IMG/VR virus record: IMGVR_UViG_3300021137_000006
Coordinates: 1 to 64,000 of that record
Length of the DNA stretch: 64,000 nt
Source of the DNA: a virus
Strand: one strand, 5' to 3'
The notes under the pieces were generated by a model. That model searched no databases, was not told the DNA's origin, and saw nothing but the letters and a program-made list of their open reading frames with translations. Positions 27,821-35,904 of the stretch are shown in pieces (the first letter of the stretch is position 1; the number at the start of each line of letters is the position of its first letter). The translations under genes and the position numbers were made by a program.

Positions 27821-30034
27821 ATGGCAATAGGCAAACAAATGCTGTCGGAATCTAAGTTCTACATGGGTTACAGTAGATGGATCGACGGCGAAAGTCGCTA
27901 TGAAACGTGGGAAGAGTCCGTTAGTCGAGTGATGAATATGCACCGGGAAAAGTATGCTGACAAGATGACAGCAGAGTTGGAAACTCTAATCACTTATGCA
28001 GAACAAGCGTACAAAGACAAGCTGGTACTTGGCGCCCAACGCGCTCTTCAATTCGGCGGGGACCAATTATTTAAGCACGAAGCGCGGATGTACAACTGCT
28101 CAGTCTCTCATGCTGATCGGCCTTCATTCTTCAACGAAACGATGTACCTACTGCTATGTGGCTGCGGAGTTGGATTTTCCGTTCAACGTCACCACATTGC
28201 TAAGCTCCCATCGGTTGCACGTCGGTCACAAAAGAAGGTAAAGATTTTCCAAGTCCCGGATTCAATTGAAGGTTGGGCTGATTCATTTGCAGTATTACTA
28301 AGTAGCTATTTCACAGAAGGTGCGACTCATCCAGAATATCGCGGCTGTCAAGTGCATTTCGACTTTACAAAAGTTCGTCCAAAGGGTGCTTTGATCTCTG
28401 GCGGATTCAAAGCCCCAGGACCTGATGGGCTGCGTGCTGCACTCGTTAAATGCGAAGAGATGATCGAAAACCTACTGAGAGATGCACCAGTGACCAGCAT
28501 CACTAGTATCGTTGCATATGACTTTATCATGCACATGAGTGATGCAGTACTATCTGGTGGTGTCCGTCGCTCTGCTACAATTTGCGTGTTCGACAAAGAC
28601 GATAACACAATGTTGAAAGCAAAGACTGGTAATTGGTTCGTGGATAATCCACAGCGTGGTCGCAGTAACAATTCTGCACTGCTAATTCGTGACGATCTAA
28701 CGCGTGACGAGTGGGCCAACATTATGAAGTCTGTTAAAGACTTTGGTGAGCCTGGGTTCATTTTTGCAGACGACAAAGAGTTTATGTTTAACCCTTGTGT
28801 TGAAATTGGCATGTTGCCTGTTACTGAATCTGGTACCTCCGGCTTCCAATTCTGCAACTTAACTGAAATCAACGGCGGTCAGTGTACTACGAAAGAAATG
28901 CTCATTCGTGCATGCAAGGCAGGCGCCATTCTTGGGACACTCCAGGCTGGATACACGAATTTCAAGTATGTTTCGGCAGCTACTCGCGAAATCACTGCGC
29001 GCGAAGCTCTAATTGGGGTCTCTATCACTGGTTGGATGAATAATCCTGATATCCTATTTGACAAGCAGAATATGGTGGACGGCGCTACTCTTGTAAAAAC
29101 AATCAACAAGCAAGTAGCTACACTAATCGGCATCAATCAAGCTGCTCGCACAACTTGTGTTAAACCGTCTGGCAATGCAAGTGTTGTACTTGGGACTGCG
29201 TCTGGTATTCATGGTGAACACGCACCAAAGTACTTCCGGCATGTGCAGATGAATGCTGACGACGAAGTTGCGCAGATCATCAGCAAGATCAATCCGAAGA
29301 TGGTAGAAACCTCGGTTTGGTCGGCTAACGGTACAGATGTCGTGGTAGCGTTCCCGGTTATCACAAAAGTCGGGTCTAACTACAAACAAGATCTGATGGG
29401 TGTTGCACAATTGGAGTTTGTCAAACTCGCACAACAGTTCTGGGTAGAAGCTGGCACAAATGTCGAATTGTGTCGCCATCCGAAGCTGCGCCACAATGTT
29501 AGCAACACGATCTCCGTTGACAACTGGGACGAAGTCGAGCAGTATATTTTTGACAATCGTGCGCACTTCGCTGGGATTTCACTATTGAGCTCGTTTGGCG
29601 ATCGTGCGTACGTACAAGCTCCGTTTGCAGAAGTGATTGATGCTAAAGCAATTCTCGAACTGTATGGTGAGGGTTCACTGTTCGCATCTGGCCTAATTGT
29701 CGAAGCCTTACACGCGTTCAACGAAAACTTGTGGATCGCTTGTGATACAGTGATGGGATATGGTTTGAAATTAGATGAAGAAAACTCATCGGATATTCTC
29801 AAGCGAGATTGGGTACGTCGAGCGAACAAATTTGCAAAGAATTACTTCAAGGGGGATTTGCAACAAATGACGTTCTGTTTGAAGGATTGTTACAATCTAC
29901 ACAAATGGAATAACATTGTGCATACGATCAAATCTATTGACTTTGCAAGTGATTTATCGCAGAAAAGCTTTGTTGAAGTCGACTCCCTAGCAGGTGCGGC
30001 CTGCTCAGGAGGGGTTTGCGAGCTTACCTTCTAA
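27821..30034 (+). CDS. nrdJ: adenosylcobalamin-dependent ribonucleotide reductase, class II
   Basis: 737 residues, the size of the monomeric Lactobacillus leichmannii enzyme (739). It reduces ribonucleotides to deoxyribonucleotides for phage DNA synthesis using a B12 radical. Cysteines fit the family: Cys93 in YNCSVSH, Cys326 in FNPCVEIG, Cys345 in FQFCNLTEIN, and the C-terminal redox pair Cys728/Cys733 in ACSGGVCELTF. Other landmarks are LSGGVRRSA and TCVKPSGNASVVLGTASG. It is intact, with no intein or intron. AAAGGAAAATCAA precedes the ATG. It is oxygen-independent but needs host cobalamin or scavenged cofactor. It stands alone between two terminators. Confidence 0.92.
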   Translation: MAIGKQMLSESKFYMGYSRWIDGESRYETWEESVSRVMNMHREKYADKMTAELETLITYAEQAYKDKLVLGAQRALQFGGDQLFKHEARMYNCSVSHADRPSFFNETMYLLLCGCGVGFSVQRHHIAKLPSVARRSQKKVKIFQVPDSIEGWADSFAVLLSSYFTEGATHPEYRGCQVHFDFTKVRPKGALISGGFKAPGPDGLRAALVKCEEMIENLLRDAPVTSITSIVAYDFIMHMSDAVLSGGVRRSATICVFDKDDNTMLKAKTGNWFVDNPQRGRSNNSALLIRDDLTRDEWANIMKSVKDFGEPGFIFADDKEFMFNPCVEIGMLPVTESGTSGFQFCNLTEINGGQCTTKEMLIRACKAGAILGTLQAGYTNFKYVSAATREITAREALIGVSITGWMNNPDILFDKQNMVDGATLVKTINKQVATLIGINQAARTTCVKPSGNASVVLGTASGIHGEHAPKYFRHVQMNADDEVAQIISKINPKMVETSVWSANGTDVVVAFPVITKVGSNYKQDLMGVAQLEFVKLAQQFWVEAGTNVELCRHPKLRHNVSNTISVDNWDEVEQYIFDNRAHFAGISLLSSFGDRAYVQAPFAEVIDAKAILELYGEGSLFASGLIVEALHAFNENLWIACDTVMGYGLKLDEENSSDILKRDWVRRANKFAKNYFKGDLQQMTFCLKDCYNLHKWNNIVHTIKSIDFASDLSQKSFVEVDSLAGAACSGGVCELTF

Positions 30035-30051
30035 TGTAACTCAACTAACCA

Positions 30052-30089
30052 CCCAACTGGCAAACTCTCAGCCAGTTGGGTCCTTTTTC
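30052..30089 (+). terminator. rho-independent terminator after nrdJ
   Basis: CCCAACTGG and CCAGTTGGG pair across an 11-base loop, followed by TCCTTTTTCTTT. Confidence 0.85.
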
Positions 30090-30125
30090 TTTGTCGCTAC
30101 ATACTTAACCAACCTCAATATTACT

Positions 30126-30413
30126 ATGCAAATCAAACCTCTCCACGATTTTATCACCATTGAATTAGACATTCCTGCAACCGTTTCCGAAGGTGGTATT
30201 GTACTAATTCAACGCACTCCAGAAAAGGGTACCGAGACTGGTACCGTCGTTGATGTCGGCCCAGGTCTTTACGTTGATGGACGATTAGATGAGATGGTTG
30301 TTAAAGCAGGTGACAAAGTGCTGTTCAATAAAGGGACTGGCGCCCTGGTCGAACTCGACAGCAAAAAAGTGTTGTTTTTGAAGCAACGCGATATTATGGG
30401 AATTCTGCGTTAA
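30126..30413 (+). CDS. GroES-like co-chaperonin, functional analogue of T4 gp31
   Basis: 95 residues from the ATG at 30126. The upstream part of the open frame lies across the nrdJ terminator and is not coding. IKPLHDFITIELD opens the 10-kDa chaperonin fold, EGGIVLIQRTPEKGTETGTVVDVGPG gives the mobile loop and following strand, and VKAGDKVLFNKGTG completes it. T4 gp31 replaces GroES on host GroEL to fold gp23; this protein resembles true GroES more than gp31 does in length and wording. Its stop overlaps the convergent minus-strand gene by four bases. Confidence 0.85.
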   Translation: MQIKPLHDFITIELDIPATVSEGGIVLIQRTPEKGTETGTVVDVGPGLYVDGRLDEMVVKAGDKVLFNKGTGALVELDSKKVLFLKQRDIMGILR

Positions 30414-30646
30414 TCTGTCAGCTTTTCCCAAGCTTCATCATCTACTAAATGCATTTGGCCATCGTCTTCGATGGCCACCCATTGCCCGTCGGGGCATGAT
30501 GCGTATCGTAGCTTTACTTTGATTGGCATGATGCATCCGCACGCTTTGCACATCTTTACTGAATTGAATAGTGGACACTGTTTACAGATGTTGTACCGTT
30601 CTTGTGCAATTTGCACAGTGGTGAACATACTACTGATTAGCGACAT
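30410..30646 (-). CDS. small cysteine-rich, probably zinc-binding protein
   Basis: 78 residues with CKQC (residues 21-24), CKACGC (33-38) and a further Cys51 in ASCPDGQW, arranged like a zinc ribbon. Similar small proteins are common in T4-like phages but have no known role that I can state. It follows the 93-residue gene by one base and is probably translated from the same minus-strand message. It converges with the co-chaperonin gene. Confidence 0.65.
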   Translation of the reverse strand: MSLISSMFTTVQIAQERYNICKQCPLFNSVKMCKACGCIMPIKVKLRYASCPDGQWVAIEDDGQMHLVDDEAWEKLTD

Positions 30647-30647
30647 G

Positions 30648-30929
30648 TTAGGCTAATGACTTTACAATAGTGATTGGCATTTTACGTAAGTGCAACATAC
30701 CGTTGATTAGTGAAAACTCAATCCCAGGCAAACCTACTTGCATGATACTCAACTCTTCGTCGCTAAGGGTAACCCCAATCGGCGTCACTCGGTAGTTCGT
30801 GTAGAATCGATCAAGTGCTTGGGTAAGCGACTTCGCTGGATTAGCTGCATCAATTGGATATCCTACTGATTGTAGTGTAGTTTTTCCACTGCCGCAACAA
30901 CTAGACTTATTGACAAATGTAAATTTCAT
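30648..30929 (-). CDS. small phage protein of unknown function
   Basis: 93 residues, not recognised. CCGSGKTTLQSVG at residues 11-23 looks like a P-loop, but the protein is too short for a P-loop NTPase and has no Walker B. The C-terminal half is an amphipathic beta/helix segment. A minus-strand late promoter lies 19 bases upstream. It is the first gene of a two-gene unit with the zinc-binding protein. Confidence 0.55.
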   Translation of the reverse strand: MKFTFVNKSSCCGSGKTTLQSVGYPIDAANPAKSLTQALDRFYTNYRVTPIGVTLSDEELSIMQVGLPGIEFSLINGMLHLRKMPITIVKSLA

Positions 30930-30948
30930 AATTACTCTACTAAATGTA

Positions 30949-30955
30949 TATTTAG
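30949..30955 (-). promoter_or_regulatory. late promoter CTAAATA within a dyad, minus strand
   Basis: CTAAAT (30940-30945) and ATTTAG (30950-30955) form an inverted repeat that contains the promoter, 19 bases before the start at 30929. Confidence 0.5.
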
Positions 30956-30956
30956 C

Positions 30957-30973
30957 GGGGGCGAAATGCCCCC
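30957..30973 (-). terminator. GC-rich hairpin after phoH
   Basis: GGGGGC and GCCCCC pair across GAAAT. It has no T-run, so it may slow or protect rather than terminate. Confidence 0.45.
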
Positions 30974-30983
30974 TACTGACACT

Positions 30984-31814
30984 TTAGTACCCGAAACTTT
31001 CACAAGCCATAATCCAAGATTTGACTAAACTGCTTCGTACGATATCATCAACTGTAAACTCAACACAGGTGAAGTCCCGCATTGTTTTTGCAATCTTGAT
31101 GAATTCTTGCAATCCTGAAATGTCGTGCTTCGATTTTATCAAATCGTTCTGTTTCATATCCCCCGAAAAGATGATTTTGGAACGGTAGCCAGTACGACTC
31201 ATTACAGTATTCAACTCATGGAAACTCATTGATTGGCATTCGTCGACGATAATGATCGCATCATCAATGGAAATGCCACGAATAGCTGTTGTTGTAATGA
31301 AACGAGCATACCCTTGTTCTTTCAGGCGATCCCACGCGTCTGGTCTGTCGAACAACGTAGCACATATTTCCTTGTATGGCTGTTCGTAAATTTCTTGTTT
31401 TTCCTCGATGCTACCTGGCAAGAACCCTTGATCACGAGTCTGCACAGCAGAGCGAACTACGACAATATTTTTGAATGGGTTAGAACGATCGAGTACTTCA
31501 CCTAGTGCCTGATATAGTGCAATAAACGTCTTGCCAGTACCAGGTGATCCAAACAATCCCATAAAGTAGTCGCCACCCTTGTATGCCTTGAAAAACGCTG
31601 CTTGATTTGCAGTGAGCGGATCGAAACTCTTTAAATGATCTAATTTGAGTTTGAGAGCATTACTTACAACTGGCTGATGCCGATTCTTGCGCTCATCGTT
31701 CTCTACATGCTCTACTCGCTTTTGCAATCCAGACGGTTGAGGTTCGTGGTATTCAACTTGACCTGTTTCGTGTAAGAGCGCTGAGTGTTTTTGTCTTTTG
31801 GTATTTGATGCCAT
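30984..31814 (-). CDS. phoH: PhoH-like ATPase
   Basis: 276 residues. Walker A is GSPGTGKT at residues 89-96, followed by VVRSAVQTRDQGFLPGSIEEKQ, the PhoH family block. Walker B is IIIVDECQSM near 190. SGDMKQNDLI serves as the sensor region. The N-terminal 60 residues are charged and probably flexible. PhoH-like genes are frequent in large phages and are linked to RNA/nucleotide metabolism and phosphate stress, but the role in infection is not settled. It runs with the minus-strand group 30410-32870. Confidence 0.9.
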   Translation of the reverse strand: MASNTKRQKHSALLHETGQVEYHEPQPSGLQKRVEHVENDERKNRHQPVVSNALKLKLDHLKSFDPLTANQAAFFKAYKGGDYFMGLFGSPGTGKTFIALYQALGEVLDRSNPFKNIVVVRSAVQTRDQGFLPGSIEEKQEIYEQPYKEICATLFDRPDAWDRLKEQGYARFITTTAIRGISIDDAIIIVDECQSMSFHELNTVMSRTGYRSKIIFSGDMKQNDLIKSKHDISGLQEFIKIAKTMRDFTCVEFTVDDIVRSSLVKSWIMACESFGY

Positions 31815-31868
31815 TTACATCTTTCTTTGTTATCTTCAAACAATCATTCCGGATGCGTGACTGTTGCT

Positions 31869-32336
31869 TTAGACTGGAGGCTTACTGAGGTTGGATTGGG
31901 GTTGTGGCAATGAAGGTGGGGCGGGCTCCTGCTTTTGTTGGGGTTGAGCTTGTTGAGGCTTCTTACCTGGTTGGGCGTCTTTATCAATATCTATGGCAAG
32001 TTGCTTGACGGCTTTAGCGAGGTCCGTCTTAGTGGTAACAGTGCGAGTTTCCCAATGCACTAGATTTTGCTCAGTTTTTGCAAGCATGGTTGGAGCACGA
32101 GTGCCAATTTGCGCTACCTTGTCGGCTGTTTCTTTCGATGTTAAGTTAGACTTGATACCGTCGAATTCCCCCTGCTTTAGCTTGAGAACTTCGTGATATT
32201 TTGGGTTACTCAGTACCTGAAGCCCAGTGATAATCGCAGCAACGCGCTTACGTTGCTTCTCTTTGAGCTCGGTGATCTTACCAGATGTCATTGCACCAAG
32301 TACTCTCGATAAATATTGTCCTGCGTTGCTTGCCAT
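31869..32336 (-). CDS. unknown helical protein with Gln/Pro-rich tail
   Basis: 155 residues from the ATG at 32336; the longer frame (from 32369) starts inside the late promoter and is rejected. Residues 1-110 are helical and basic (LKEKQRKRVAAIITGLQVL). The last 45 are Pro/Gln/Lys-rich and disordered. No family is recognised. A minus-strand perfect TATAAATA stands 20 bases upstream, so it is a late product, possibly virion-associated. Confidence 0.6.
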   Translation of the reverse strand: MASNAGQYLSRVLGAMTSGKITELKEKQRKRVAAIITGLQVLSNPKYHEVLKLKQGEFDGIKSNLTSKETADKVAQIGTRAPTMLAKTEQNLVHWETRTVTTKTDLAKAVKQLAIDIDKDAQPGKKPQQAQPQQKQEPAPPSLPQPQSNLSKPPV

Positions 32337-32356
32337 TGGTGCTATTCCGTTTGTAG

Positions 32357-32364
32357 TATTTATA
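32357..32364 (-). promoter_or_regulatory. late promoter, perfect TATAAATA, minus strand
   Basis: 20 bases before the start at 32336 and directly behind the hsp20 terminator. Confidence 0.7.
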
Positions 32365-32365
32365 A

Positions 32366-32393
32366 ACAAAAAAGGAGGAGCATTGCGCTCCTC
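32366..32393 (-). terminator. rho-independent terminator after hsp20
   Basis: GAGGAGC and GCTCCTC pair across a 5-base loop. Read leftward it is followed by CTTTTTTGTTT. Confidence 0.85.
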
Positions 32394-32399
32394 GGTTGA

Positions 32400-32870
32400 T
32401 TACGTTGTTAACAACTTATCGTGTAGTGATTTTGATGTATTTTTACCACCGATCGGTACCGCCTTTGACTTTTTAGCCTCTGGTACGATGCGACTTACAC
32501 CAATTGTCAACATTCCATTTTCGAATGCAGCACCTACGACCTCCATATCCACTCCAAGTTGCCAGCGCCGCTCGAAAGCGCGTTGACTAATCCCACGGTG
32601 GACGTATTGCAGATCCTTATCTTCCGGTTGATCGAGTTGTTTTGCAGTCTTGACGATCAGCTGCATCTCTTCTGTGACGATTTCTATATCGTCTGATGAG
32701 TAGCCCGCAAGTGCAATTTGAATCACCCAGTTATCGTCCTTACGGATGATGTTGACTGGTGGATAGTTACCGACAAAACGTCTCACTTCAGTTGAGCGAG
32801 CGTGTTCGATTTGATTTACGATACGTTGGAAGTCGAGCATGAATAGCCCAGCGATGTCATTAGTAGTCAT
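32400..32870 (-). CDS. hsp20: small heat shock protein, Hsp20/IbpA family
   Basis: 156 residues with CAGGAGAACAT before the ATG. The alpha-crystallin domain covers about residues 38-130: PPVNIIRKDDNWVIQIALAGYSSDDIEIVTEE, then YVHRGISQRAFERRWQLGVDMEVVGAAFENGMLTIGV. These blocks match bacterial IbpA (for example RGIAxRxFER). It would hold unfolding proteins during infection. With the GroES-like protein it gives the phage two chaperone functions within 3 kb. Confidence 0.92.
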   Translation of the reverse strand: MTTNDIAGLFMLDFQRIVNQIEHARSTEVRRFVGNYPPVNIIRKDDNWVIQIALAGYSSDDIEIVTEEMQLIVKTAKQLDQPEDKDLQYVHRGISQRAFERRWQLGVDMEVVGAAFENGMLTIGVSRIVPEAKKSKAVPIGGKNTSKSLHDKLLTT

Positions 32871-32966
32871 TATGTTCTCCTGTTAAGCAAGTATGACTTG
32901 TATGGACCCAAATAGGCATCCATAATCGTATATATTAGAGATCGTCGAGGGTGGCGCAATTTTTCA

Positions 32967-32973
32967 CTAAATA
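32967..32973 (+). promoter_or_regulatory. late promoter CTAAATA
   Basis: 24 bases before the start at 32998. Confidence 0.55.
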
Positions 32974-32997
32974 GTTGACAATTGCACCGTACTACTG

Positions 32998-35901
32998 ATG
33001 ACTTCACAACCGTTTTTTGATGCTCCTGGTGGAATTCGCCGGGAAGGTAATGACCAAACCCTAACCTTTACCCGAACATCGCCGACGACTGGCACAGTAT
33101 GTTGGGCACCAGTTTCGACTAACTGCACCCCAAGTGGCAACTATACAGGTGGCGTACTCGTTGGTAGCACATCAGCCATCGGACAATCAGAAAAGCCAAG
33201 CGACGGAACGTGTTGCTATACTGGTGACCCTACGTTATCTCAACAACTTTTTGCTGGAGATGTACTCGGTAATGCAAAAGTGCTATGGAGTAGTAACACC
33301 GATGCCCAAACTGGATGCATCGACGTTACTGGGCTGGATGGGAATTGCTCAGCATACTACTTCGCATTTTTCGCCATCGATAACGTTTGTCGGTACAACC
33401 AAGACGGTATTTTTAGCTACTCCCAAGCACTATCCACCACCATCGTAGATTGCACTCAAGGTCACCAATGTCTACAGGCAAATGGCGCACGTCCGACGGA
33501 TCAATTGAACCTACTAACACCTGGTGGCGATGGGATCGATCCAGCCACTAAAATGTATGCTGTTACGTTAAATCTAGATGGTAGCCGGTACGACATTGTG
33601 CTCAGAGGTTCTTATCTAACGACGTATCAATCACTTGTTGATGAATTTTCAACTGCTTGGCAGCGAGTGGGTTCCCAATTGATCGAAACTCCGCACCCAC
33701 CGCACTATGGCGAATTTGTGTTTGCTAACGGAATATGGACGCAATTTGATGGAATCGTCGCTCGCCAAGTATTTCCATTATTCAGTAGCACCGATCCGCT
33801 TTCAGCAAGTGTAGGCGCGGTGTGGTTGAATACTATCGATAACTCACTCAACGTCTGGGACGGTATTAATTGGAATGCTGCCTCCCCAGCTATTAAATTT
33901 CCACAAGATCCGTCAATCGTCGCTTGTGACCAATATTGGTTCGACGGGCAGGTTGCCAACCAATTTGACGGAGTAACGTGGATCGCTCAACCTACGTATA
34001 CTCAGTTAACTGATCCGGCGAGCGCACCAGTCTTAACTTGCAGCTCGTTTTGGATCAATGATCAAAACTTCAGTCGCTGGAATGACACATCATTTGCTTG
34101 GAATCTAGTACAAGTGACACAATTTGCTGTTGATCCTATGAATGTGCCAAACGGAACATACTGGTTCAACCCACTCAACCTATCTCTCCAACTTTGGAAC
34201 GGCCTAGTGTGGGTCGGTCAAGTATTTGTTAATAGCACCGTACAACCTAACGAACCTCTTGCTAATGCACTGTGGTTCAATGGAGCTGCGAATACGCTTG
34301 CCAAATATAATGGACTAACCTCATTGTGGGATACACTCTCGGTTACAGTGCATTTCAAACCAGTCAATAATATCCATATCGGAGAATTGTGGTTCAATAC
34401 CACAATTTTCGCACTATCTGAATACACAGCAACTGGTTGGGTAGATGTTATGGCAGCGACGGTCACCTCGACGACCAATCCGGCACTACCACCAATTATG
34501 ACAGAGGGTACAATGTGGAAAAACACCACATCTGGCATTTGGTTTACTCGAAGTGGTACCAAGTGGAGTGGCGTCAATGTGGTTGATAGTGCAGTGGATC
34601 CGAGATCGTTAGTTACTGGATATTGGTACAACCCAGCTACAACTTCGTGGTATCAACGCGCTGGCGCTATGTGGATACTAGTAGTTCCAGATTTCAGTAC
34701 AGCATACTCCCCGACGACCGCTCAGCTTGGTTCTACGTGGTGGGATGGTACTCAACTCTGTCAACAGACTACAGTAGTTGCAGTTCCTTTTTCCTCTCCG
34801 TCTAGTCCAATCTCCAGTTGGACTGTAGTTCCATTTTCGACCACCCCAGTCTCTATATTAGTAGGTCAACGTTGGTTAAATACGACGTCTAATGTAGTTT
34901 CTCAGTGGTCAGGCAGCGCTTGGGTGGAGCAAGTTGCTCCGTATACAGTCGCATTTAACGCGAAAAATGACATTTTGCTAACCTCCACGACGTGTGGAGA
35001 ACCCTCGTCGATTGAGTTGATCAATGCTCCAGTAATATTCTCCCTACTCCGGTTGATCCCGTCGCACCCTGTGCCAGGACTAGACGGCAAATCAGGAACG
35101 CCAATGTATTTGGAAGTCGGCGTCGGCACGGATGGCAGCGTAGACGAACGTCGTTCAGTAATTGACAATCTGTACACTAGACTTGGTCACCCGATCGTTA
35201 ACGTTGAGCTAACCCGTAGTCAGATGGACTTAGCTGTGCAAAAGGGATTGGATTACATTCGTCGAGACAGTGGGGCTGGATACAGTCGTGGATATTTCTT
35301 CCTTGACCTGCACGCAGGTCAGCAGCACTATACACTAACAAGCAAAACTGTCGGATTCAATAAAATTGTGGATGTGTTGTACTTGTACAGACCACGCGGC
35401 GGTTTCCTAAATTCGACATTCGGTGGGGAAATTTACGGACAACAAATGTTACAGCAGTTGTACGTGTCTGGTACGTTCGATATCTTAACGTATCATTTAC
35501 TTGCTAGTTATCAAAACGTCGTTGCAAAAATGTTTGCATCTGAACTGCAGTATCAGTGGAGCGAGCGAACCCGAGTTCTTGCGATTATGCGTAAAATTGG
35601 CCGTAAGGAACGTATTCTTGTGGATGCAGTAATCGAACGTACTGAACAAGACTTGTTCACAGACCGCATTACGAAAAACTGGGTTGAAAACTGGGCATTA
35701 ACAGAAGCAAAAATTATGCTCGGTGAAATGCGCGGTAAGTATACGAGTCTGCCGGGTGCAGGCGGAGCAATCTCAATGAATGGGGAATCCCTCAAAACCG
35801 AAGCACTAGCCTCGCAGGCTCTGTTAAAAACAGAGTTGGAAGACTTTCTCGCGTCTGATGTCGAAACGTGGGGCATTGGTGCAAGTATCACCAAAGGATA
35901 A
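32998..35901 (+). CDS. long tryptophan-repeat protein fused to a neck/gp13-type C-terminal domain
   Basis: 967 residues. Residues 1-170 are Cys-rich and beta-like. Residues 235-650 hold about nine units of 35-50 residues built around LWFN...LxxWNGxxW (for example GTYWFNPLNLSLQLWNGLVW). Residues 700-967 form a different, helical domain: VIDNLYTRLGHPIVNVELTRSQMDLAVQKGLDYI, RGYFFLDLHAGQQHYTL, ENWALTEAKIMLGEMRGKY and LPGAGGAISMNGESL. That wording is typical of the T4-like gp13 head-to-tail connector group. A 700-residue appendage on such a domain could be a collar whisker. The next gene starts 4 bases later. Confidence 0.65.
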   Translation: MTSQPFFDAPGGIRREGNDQTLTFTRTSPTTGTVCWAPVSTNCTPSGNYTGGVLVGSTSAIGQSEKPSDGTCCYTGDPTLSQQLFAGDVLGNAKVLWSSNTDAQTGCIDVTGLDGNCSAYYFAFFAIDNVCRYNQDGIFSYSQALSTTIVDCTQGHQCLQANGARPTDQLNLLTPGGDGIDPATKMYAVTLNLDGSRYDIVLRGSYLTTYQSLVDEFSTAWQRVGSQLIETPHPPHYGEFVFANGIWTQFDGIVARQVFPLFSSTDPLSASVGAVWLNTIDNSLNVWDGINWNAASPAIKFPQDPSIVACDQYWFDGQVANQFDGVTWIAQPTYTQLTDPASAPVLTCSSFWINDQNFSRWNDTSFAWNLVQVTQFAVDPMNVPNGTYWFNPLNLSLQLWNGLVWVGQVFVNSTVQPNEPLANALWFNGAANTLAKYNGLTSLWDTLSVTVHFKPVNNIHIGELWFNTTIFALSEYTATGWVDVMAATVTSTTNPALPPIMTEGTMWKNTTSGIWFTRSGTKWSGVNVVDSAVDPRSLVTGYWYNPATTSWYQRAGAMWILVVPDFSTAYSPTTAQLGSTWWDGTQLCQQTTVVAVPFSSPSSPISSWTVVPFSTTPVSILVGQRWLNTTSNVVSQWSGSAWVEQVAPYTVAFNAKNDILLTSTTCGEPSSIELINAPVIFSLLRLIPSHPVPGLDGKSGTPMYLEVGVGTDGSVDERRSVIDNLYTRLGHPIVNVELTRSQMDLAVQKGLDYIRRDSGAGYSRGYFFLDLHAGQQHYTLTSKTVGFNKIVDVLYLYRPRGGFLNSTFGGEIYGQQMLQQLYVSGTFDILTYHLLASYQNVVAKMFASELQYQWSERTRVLAIMRKIGRKERILVDAVIERTEQDLFTDRITKNWVENWALTEAKIMLGEMRGKYTSLPGAGGAISMNGESLKTEALASQALLKTELEDFLASDVETWGIGASITKG

Positions 35902-35904
35902 TCA

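Noticed and set aside
29994-30125. N-terminal extension of the GroES-like protein back to 29994
   Set aside because: The extension would run through the end of the reductase gene and its terminator; the ATG at 30126 gives a full-length chaperonin.
30648-30929. CCGSGKTT taken as a P-loop NTPase
   Set aside because: The protein is 93 residues, lacks a Walker B and has no room for the fold; two Cys precede the loop, so the match is probably chance.
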